Assembly (NCBI GenBank): GCA_024699205.1
Contig: JAILQA010000039.1
Location: 1 to 9,805, forward strand
Reading direction: 5' to 3'
DNA from: Treponema sp.
GTDB taxonomy: Bacteria > Spirochaetota > Spirochaetia > Treponematales > Treponemataceae
Length of the DNA stretch: 9,805 nt
Below, piece by piece: positions 5,597 to 9,805 of the stretch (positions within the stretch are counted from its first letter, which is position 1; every line of letters starts with the position of its first letter). The translations under genes were made by a program, and so were the position numbers. A model generated the notes under the pieces. The model searched no databases and had not been told where the DNA came from. It saw nothing but the letters and a program-made list of their open reading frames with translations.

Positions 5597-6232
5597 CTTC
5601 CTCAATTCCCCAAACTCATCAATCTTTGCAAAATACCCATCATCATCCGTTTTTCCAAACCCATAAGACGCCCACACAAAAGGAAGGTCCGCAGTCTTAC
5701 AAGCTTCGTAATCACCCTGAGTATCACCAACGTAAATCGGATATTTCAGACCATTTCGTTCACAAAGCAAACGGATATTTTCAGATTTCCCCTTTCCGGT
5801 ATTTCCGTAACATTCAAAATCTGTGATGTATTTTTCAATCTTATTTTTTCTGATGACAAGTTCAATATAACCCGACTGGCAGTTGCTCACAATAAAAAGT
5901 GGAATAACTTTAGAAAGTGAGGCAATCGTTTCAATAACTCCAGGATAAGTGATATCCTTTGTATTTGAATCCAGCGCAATCTGCTCCTGAACACAACATT
6001 CTTTTATTAAAATTGATTTTCTTTCATCATCCAAAGGAGAAAATAGATTATCAGCAATAACATCCATTGTCTTTCCAAACTGGCCTTTCAAAATCTGCCC
6101 CGTAACATGCGCAACCTGAGGATAAAGCTTATCAATAGCAAGATTCCAGGCTTCTGCGACAATATCAGTCGTATTCCAGATGGTGCCGTCAACGTCTAAA
6201 ATAATTGAATCTATTTTTCCTGTATTTTTCAT
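5585..6232 (-). CDS. HAD-superfamily hydrolase, phosphoglycolate phosphatase-like
   Basis: This 215-residue protein has all four HAD motifs. Motif I is DVDGT with nucleophile Asp13 and acid/base Asp15. Motif II is Ser116 in FIVSNCQ. Motif III is a lysine in GKGKSENI (Lys147 or Lys149). Motif IV is GDTQGD (169-174), binding magnesium. Residues 20-95 form the helical cap of subfamily IA. This layout fits small-molecule phosphatases such as Gph or nucleotidases, but the substrate cannot be read from sequence. I chose the ATG at 6232 over an in-frame ATG at 6271 because a good promoter lies between them (-35 at 6268-6263, -10 at 6245-6240). The first 13 codons of the longer version would therefore be promoter DNA. 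The gene is divergent from proA and upstream of rpn on the same strand; no functional link to either is evident. Confidence 0.9.
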   Translation of the reverse strand: MKNTGKIDSIILDVDGTIWNTTDIVAEAWNLAIDKLYPQVAHVTGQILKGQFGKTMDVIADNLFSPLDDERKSILIKECCVQEQIALDSNTKDITYPGVIETIASLSKVIPLFIVSNCQSGYIELVIRKNKIEKYITDFECYGNTGKGKSENIRLLCERNGLKYPIYVGDTQGDYEACKTADLPFVWASYGFGKTDDDGYFAKIDEFGELRKLIG

Positions 6233-6239
6233 GGTATGC

Positions 6240-6268
6240 AATATAGCATAAAGCCTGCCCTTTCTCAA
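6240..6268 (-). promoter_or_regulatory. HAD gene promoter, leaderless
   Basis: On the minus strand TTGAGA (6268-6263, five of six matches), a 17-bp spacer and TATATT (6245-6240, five of six) with a TGC extended -10 form a strong promoter. Seven bases separate the -10 from the ATG at 6232, so transcription should start at or one base before the A of the start codon. The -35 overlaps the opposing proA promoter region. Confidence 0.65.
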
Positions 6269-6289
6269 CATTTAATAGTATGATACAAT
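6261..6289 (+). promoter_or_regulatory. Candidate proA promoter
   Basis: TACAAT (6284-6289, five of six matches) is preceded by TGA (6281-6283), an extended -10. The -35 window at 17-bp spacing (6261-6266, TTTCTC) is poor and coincides with the HAD -35 on the other strand. The predicted +1 near 6296 leaves a leader of about 32 bases. The two divergent promoters overlap, so polymerase binding at one may exclude the other. Confidence 0.45.
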
Positions 6290-6316
6290 ACCCATACCAA
6301 TCCCAAACGGAGAAAT

Positions 6317-6320
6317 GGAG
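6317..6320 (+). promoter_or_regulatory. Ribosome binding site fixing the proA start
   Basis: GGAG lies seven bases before the ATG at 6328. A longer frame opening at an ATG at 6280 would begin within the -10 region and encode an MIQYPYQ extension not expected in ProA, so it is rejected. Confidence 0.75.
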
Positions 6321-6327
6321 AAAAAAA

Positions 6328-7593
6328 ATGGATCTGAAAAAAATCTGTGCAAACTTACGCGAAGGCTCAAACAAACTTGCTGTTCAGAATGCAAATCAAA
6401 AAAATATGGCACTGGCCGCGGTCGTTGCTGAAATTGACAATCAGCGCAAGGCAATTTTTGCAGCCAACGCAATCGACGTAAAAAATGCACGGGACGGTGG
6501 CATGACAGAAGCTCTTGTTGACCGTCTTTCCCTCGATGATAAAAAGATTGACGGTATACTCGCAAGTATCCGTGAAATTATCGCGCAGACAGACCCCATT
6601 GGCGAAGAGATTTCAGGCTGGAAAACTCCTAATGCAATTCAAATAAGACAGGTTCGTGTTCCACTTGGAGTAGTTGCAGTCATTTATGAAAGTCGGCCGA
6701 ACGTAACTGTAGACGCTTTCTGTCTTGCTTATAAAAGCGGTAATGCAATTTTACTCCGTGGTTCTTCTTCTGCAATTAATTCAAACCGTGCTCTTGTAAA
6801 AGCTATAAAGGATGGACTTTCTTCTTCTGCGGCAGGCGGTCTCGGTATTCCAGAAGCAATTGAGCTTGCTCCTTGTGAAAGTCATGATGAAGTTACACAG
6901 ATTCTTACAGCGGTTGGTGATATTGATATGGCTCTCCCACGTGGAAGTGCCCGTTTGATTCAGACAGTAGTTCAAACTGCAAAAGTTCCTGTAATTGAAA
7001 CTGGAGCTGGAATCTGCCACCTTTATGTAGAAGAAGATGCTGATTTGAACATGGCAGTTAATATTGCAGAAAATGCAAAAATCCAGCGTCCTGGCGTTTG
7101 TAATGCAATTGAATGTATTCTTATAAACAAAAAAATTGCAGCCGATTTTCTTCCACGACTTGTTGAACGTTTTGGCAACCGAGTTGAAATCCGTGCCGAT
7201 AAAGATTCTTATCCTATTCTTGAAGCAGCAGGAGCATCACGCCTTGTCCATGCCAGCGATGAGGATTTTGGCTTTGAGTTCTTGGATTATATTTGTGCAA
7301 TTAAAACTGTCGAAAATCTTGATGAGGCCATTCGTTACATCAATACACATAATACAAAACATTCAGAGGCTATAATCACTAATGACCGAGCAAAAGCACG
7401 TACTTTCCAACAACGGGTAGATGCAGCTTGTGTATATGTAAATGCAAGTACACGTTTTACAGACGGCGGTGAGTTTGGATTCGGGGCAGAACTTGGAATA
7501 AGTACTCAGAAGCTTCATGTAAGGGGCCCAATGGGAATACGGGCTTTAACTACAACAAAATATCTGATTGACGGCGACGGCCAGATTCGATAA
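6328..7593 (+). CDS. proA: Glutamate-5-semialdehyde dehydrogenase (gamma-glutamyl phosphate reductase)
   Basis: This 421-residue protein matches ProA in length (E. coli 417). It reduces gamma-glutamyl phosphate with NADPH to glutamate-5-semialdehyde, the second step of proline synthesis, in the cytoplasm. Visible marks are GVVAVIYESRPNVTVDAF (114-131), SGNAILLRGSSSAINSN (137-153) of the cofactor-binding domain, MALPRGSA (201-208), PVIETGAGICHLYVE (221-235), and the catalytic Cys258 in RPGVCNAIE. The C-terminal part carries the family-typical ASTRFTDGGEFGFGAELGIST and HVRGPMG. It precedes proB by 62 bases on the same strand, probably in one transcript since no terminator lies between. The order proA-proB is the reverse of the usual proBA. 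No feedback riboswitch or T-box is visible upstream. Confidence 0.97.
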   Translation: MDLKKICANLREGSNKLAVQNANQKNMALAAVVAEIDNQRKAIFAANAIDVKNARDGGMTEALVDRLSLDDKKIDGILASIREIIAQTDPIGEEISGWKTPNAIQIRQVRVPLGVVAVIYESRPNVTVDAFCLAYKSGNAILLRGSSSAINSNRALVKAIKDGLSSSAAGGLGIPEAIELAPCESHDEVTQILTAVGDIDMALPRGSARLIQTVVQTAKVPVIETGAGICHLYVEEDADLNMAVNIAENAKIQRPGVCNAIECILINKKIAADFLPRLVERFGNRVEIRADKDSYPILEAAGASRLVHASDEDFGFEFLDYICAIKTVENLDEAIRYINTHNTKHSEAIITNDRAKARTFQQRVDAACVYVNASTRFTDGGEFGFGAELGISTQKLHVRGPMGIRALTTTKYLIDGDGQIR

Positions 7594-7644
7594 TCTGATG
7601 TTTACTTTTGATGTTCAATTTTATTGATTAAAAAGTTCAACTAT

Positions 7645-7649
7645 GGGGG
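7645..7649 (+). promoter_or_regulatory. Unusual all-G ribosome binding site of proB
   Basis: GGGGG lies six bases before the proB ATG at 7656. It can pair with the CCUCC of 16S rRNA through one G-U wobble. No GGAG-type site is nearby, and the start matches the expected ProB N-terminus. Confidence 0.55.
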
Positions 7650-7655
7650 CAAAAA

Positions 7656-8459
7656 ATGAGTGAAACAATTTCAAATATAATCAAACAATCCAGAAAGATT
7701 GTTATAAAAATCGGTTCAAATACATTGGCAAAACCTGATGGCACGCAGAATACCGATTTTATGAAAGATTTTGCCCGCCAGTGTAAAACTCTCATCGATT
7801 GTGGAAAGCAGATTGTTCTGGTTTCTTCCGGGGCACAGGTTTCTGGAGTTTCAACCTTAAAGGAATGGGCGCGAAAGAAGGACGTTCATTTCAGACAGGC
7901 CTTGTGCGCAATCGGACAGGTTGAACTCATGGCTCAGTGGAGGAAGGCATTCGCTACTCAGGATTTGCATATCGGTCAGCTGCTTTTTACAAAAGAAGAT
8001 TTTGAAAATGACCACCGTAGTCTCAACATCCGCAATACACTTTTTACACTCGTTGATGAAGGCGTCGTTCCAATCATAAACGAAAATGACTCAGTTTCCA
8101 TCGATGAGTTTTCTATTGGTGATAACGACAACCTTTCTGCCCTCACAACAATTCTTTGGTCAGCTGACTTGCTGATTCTCTTTAGTGATATTGATGGCAT
8201 TTACACCGATAATCCAAAAACAAATCCAAATGCAAAATTGATAGAAACAGTAAACTCAATTCCTGAATTGCGCAAACAAATTACAATCGGTGAAACTAAT
8301 GCCTTTGGAACTGGCGGAATTGAAACAAAAATCCAGGCAGCAGAAAAAACAACCGTTTACGGAATCCCTCTTTTGTTGGCAAACGGTAACGGACAAGGTG
8401 CACTTGAAAATCTTGTAAACGGAACTAACAAAGGAACACTTTTTCTCGCACAAGAATAA
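7656..8459 (+). CDS. proB: Glutamate 5-kinase, short form without PUA domain
   Basis: This 267-residue protein phosphorylates glutamate to gamma-glutamyl phosphate, the first step of proline synthesis. It is an amino-acid-kinase fold: KIGSNTL (18-24) binds phosphate, VSSGAQVSG (56-64) and INENDSVS (141-148) belong to the glutamate site, GDNDNLSA (155-162) follows, FSDIDGIYTDNP (176-187) lies in the nucleotide half, and FGTGGIETKIQAAE (217-230) binds ATP. It ends about 100 residues before the E. coli enzyme (367), so it lacks the PUA domain. The following 34 bases run straight into the convergent TolC-like gene, with no PUA coding remnant, so the short form is natural rather than a recent truncation. 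Short ProB enzymes are known in other bacteria. Proline feedback inhibition works through the kinase domain and may be retained. It is probably co-transcribed with proA. Confidence 0.96.
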   Translation: MSETISNIIKQSRKIVIKIGSNTLAKPDGTQNTDFMKDFARQCKTLIDCGKQIVLVSSGAQVSGVSTLKEWARKKDVHFRQALCAIGQVELMAQWRKAFATQDLHIGQLLFTKEDFENDHRSLNIRNTLFTLVDEGVVPIINENDSVSIDEFSIGDNDNLSALTTILWSADLLILFSDIDGIYTDNPKTNPNAKLIETVNSIPELRKQITIGETNAFGTGGIETKIQAAEKTTVYGIPLLLANGNGQGALENLVNGTNKGTLFLAQE

Positions 8460-8493
8460 CATTTTCTGTACACACCGCTGCAATTGCTCTTTA

Positions 8494-9805
8494 CTAATTT
8501 CTATTCTCTGCCATCCATCTGTACAAGCAGATTGTATCCTCCTGATTTTTAATATTCATTTCAGCAGTCTTGTATGCCATTTCTGCCTGCAAAAGTTCAA
8601 TTTTTGTAATTTCTCCCTGTAAAAATAACAGATTCTTTGAATCATAAATCCTCTTATAGTTTTCAAAATCCTGCTTCTGCTTTTCCAAGACTGACTCATA
8701 AAGCAAAACTAATTTTATATACCTTTCCCTGTCCAATTCCCTGGCATACTTATTGTTGAGGAGTTTTTGTTCATACTCTTTTTTTGTTTCTAAAAATTCC
8801 TTTTTTAAAGTTGTCTTACTTGTAAAAGCATTCGAAGGAAGATTCAAAGATGCCGTTAGAGACCAATTTTTATTATTCACAGAAAAGTTTCCCTGCACAG
8901 CAAGATAAGGAGAATTATTCTGGCAAGTAAGTTTGTAATTATTTTCAAGTATTTTATTTTGCAATTGCAAATATCTTGCAGTCGGATTGTCCAGATTTAT
9001 CGATTCTACAGATGAAACTCGGCACACTATCTGATTCAAATCTAAAAAAATACAGGGAAACTCAATTTCCGAAAGAACAATTTCATCCAAGAAAAGAAAA
9101 CTTTTTCCCTTAATATCTTTATTATTTTTACTAATTTCATCCTTATTCTCCTGACTGATTGGATATCCCAGGCTTTCTAAAAGAGCCAGACTTAAAGACT
9201 GTTTATTTTCCTTACAGGCCAGCAGTTCTCTCTCATAATCAGTACGATTTTCTTCCTGCAGAAAGACTTCTGTTAATGAAATCTGCCCTAAAGAATTAAA
9301 AGCTTTCATGCAATCAATTATCTCATCTGTAATCATTATATTTTTTTCAAGCAAATCAATATTTCTATAAAGCTTGCGCAATGAAATATACCTGTCAGTT
9401 GCAGCCTCGATTTGAGCAAGAATAATTATATCTTTGTAAGCTGAACAAAGTTCCTTCTTTAAGTATATCCCCTCCTTTTCAAGATTTCCTAATCCACTTC
9501 CCTCTTTCTCGCCCAATAACAACTCCCAGAATGATTCCAAATTTTGTGTCAGTGACAGCGAAAAACTTAAAGTATTTGCAAAATCACTAAACGACATATC
9601 CTTATCAAAAGTTGCACCTGGTACTAATCCAATTGACAAACCACCTGGAAGTCGCTCAGAAATACTTATGTAAGAGGAAATATTTTCAGGCGGCTGAGAA
9701 AAAACATTAGAAATGTCCGAAAAAACTGGTGTAGAAGAAATCGAAACCGAAGGAATAAAAGATAACCAGTAATAATCACGATTAATCCCAGCAATTTCTT
9801 CATTC
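8494..9805 (-). CDS. TolC-family outer membrane efflux protein (5' part outside the window)
   Basis: The frame stays open from the stop at 8494 to the window edge, giving at least 436 residues; the signal peptide and first helix are missing. The visible start (INRDYYWLSFIPSVSIS) fits the 'helix, then Pro, then beta strand' junction of outer-membrane efflux (OEP) proteins. The rest alternates long charged coiled-coil helices (about residues 100-190, and 285 to the end) with beta segments such as TLSFSLSLTQNL and NWSLTASLNLPSN, the two-repeat TolC plan. GQISLTEVFLQEENRTDYERE and QGEITKIELLQAEMAYKTAEM are the matching helix 4 and helix 8 type segments of the two repeats. TolC proteins form trimeric outer-membrane channels for efflux pumps or type I secretion. 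A pump partner is likely beyond 9805. A TTG at 9639 could be called as a start but lies inside the continuing frame. It converges on proB with a 34-base gap and no clear shared terminator. Confidence 0.85.
   Translation of the reverse strand, partial: NEEIAGINRDYYWLSFIPSVSISSTPVFSDISNVFSQPPENISSYISISERLPGGLSIGLVPGATFDKDMSFSDFANTLSFSLSLTQNLESFWELLLGEKEGSGLGNLEKEGIYLKKELCSAYKDIIILAQIEAATDRYISLRKLYRNIDLLEKNIMITDEIIDCMKAFNSLGQISLTEVFLQEENRTDYERELLACKENKQSLSLALLESLGYPISQENKDEISKNNKDIKGKSFLFLDEIVLSEIEFPCIFLDLNQIVCRVSSVESINLDNPTARYLQLQNKILENNYKLTCQNNSPYLAVQGNFSVNNKNWSLTASLNLPSNAFTSKTTLKKEFLETKKEYEQKLLNNKYARELDRERYIKLVLLYESVLEKQKQDFENYKRIYDSKNLLFLQGEITKIELLQAEMAYKTAEMNIKNQEDTICLYRWMAENRN

Noticed and set aside
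4405..5600. Insertion sequence carrying the Rpn 'transposase-like' gene.
   Set aside because: No matching terminal inverted repeats or target duplication were seen, and Rpn proteins are nucleases rather than proven transposases.
6233..6271. 13-residue N-terminal extension of the HAD protein.
   Set aside because: It overlaps a good promoter and lacks a ribosome binding site; HAD motif I sits at the normal distance from the ATG at 6232.
8460..8493. Terminator between convergent proB and the TolC-like gene.
   Set aside because: Only an 8-bp palindrome GCAATTGC (8480-8487) is present, with no loop and no T run on either strand.
1..9805. tRNA, rRNA, CRISPR array or classical riboswitch.
   Set aside because: No tRNA T-loop motif, no spaced identical repeats of CRISPR length and no known riboswitch core was recognised by eye in the gaps; a covariance-model search would settle it.

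Overview
The window is a low-GC bacterial chromosomal segment, most likely from a host-associated Treponema or close spirochaete. This is inferred from the mix of a spirochaete-type lipoprotein with a relaxed lipobox (LFAS-C), an Rpn/PD-(D/E)XK 'transposase-like' gene, and mononucleotide C/G tracts next to promoters. No single marker proves the genus.

Layout. (1) 83-1114 (+): a membrane regulator with about six transmembrane helices and a C-terminal winged-helix domain of the OmpR/SARP kind. (2) 1199-3031 (+): aspS, closed by a strong intrinsic terminator at 3060-3089. (3) 3292-4299 (+): a lipoprotein built of two copies of one beta-rich domain. It has a repeat- and tract-rich upstream region and its own terminator at 4376-4404. 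(4) 4517-5404 (-): an Rpn-family nuclease gene, with a strongly marked internal start (Met222, ATG at 4741-4739) that could yield a separate 74-residue C-terminal protein. (5) 5585-6232 (-): a HAD-superfamily phosphatase. (6) 6328-7593 and 7656-8459 (+): proA and proB, the first two enzymes of proline synthesis, in the order A-B, with ProB lacking a PUA domain. (7) 8494-9805 (-): the C-terminal part of a TolC-type outer-membrane efflux protein that runs off the window.

Genes acting together: proA and proB make glutamate-5-semialdehyde from glutamate (no proC is seen). The HAD gene and proA are transcribed divergently from overlapping promoters. The rpn gene lies downstream of the HAD gene on the same strand, separated by a 180-base leader containing a probable promoter, a T8G7 tract and a terminator-like hairpin. 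proB and the TolC-like gene converge with only 34 bases between them.

Two things deserve most attention. First, the Rpn gene looks like a gene-within-a-gene toxin/antitoxin of the RpnL/RpnS type. Second, the regulator, aspS and the HAD gene all have a -10 hexamer ending 6-9 bases before the start codon and no Shine-Dalgarno sequence, so they look leaderless, whereas the lipoprotein, rpn, proA and proB genes carry purine-rich ribosome binding sites. No tRNA, rRNA, CRISPR array or complete insertion sequence was seen, and no gene-free stretch exceeds 300 bases.
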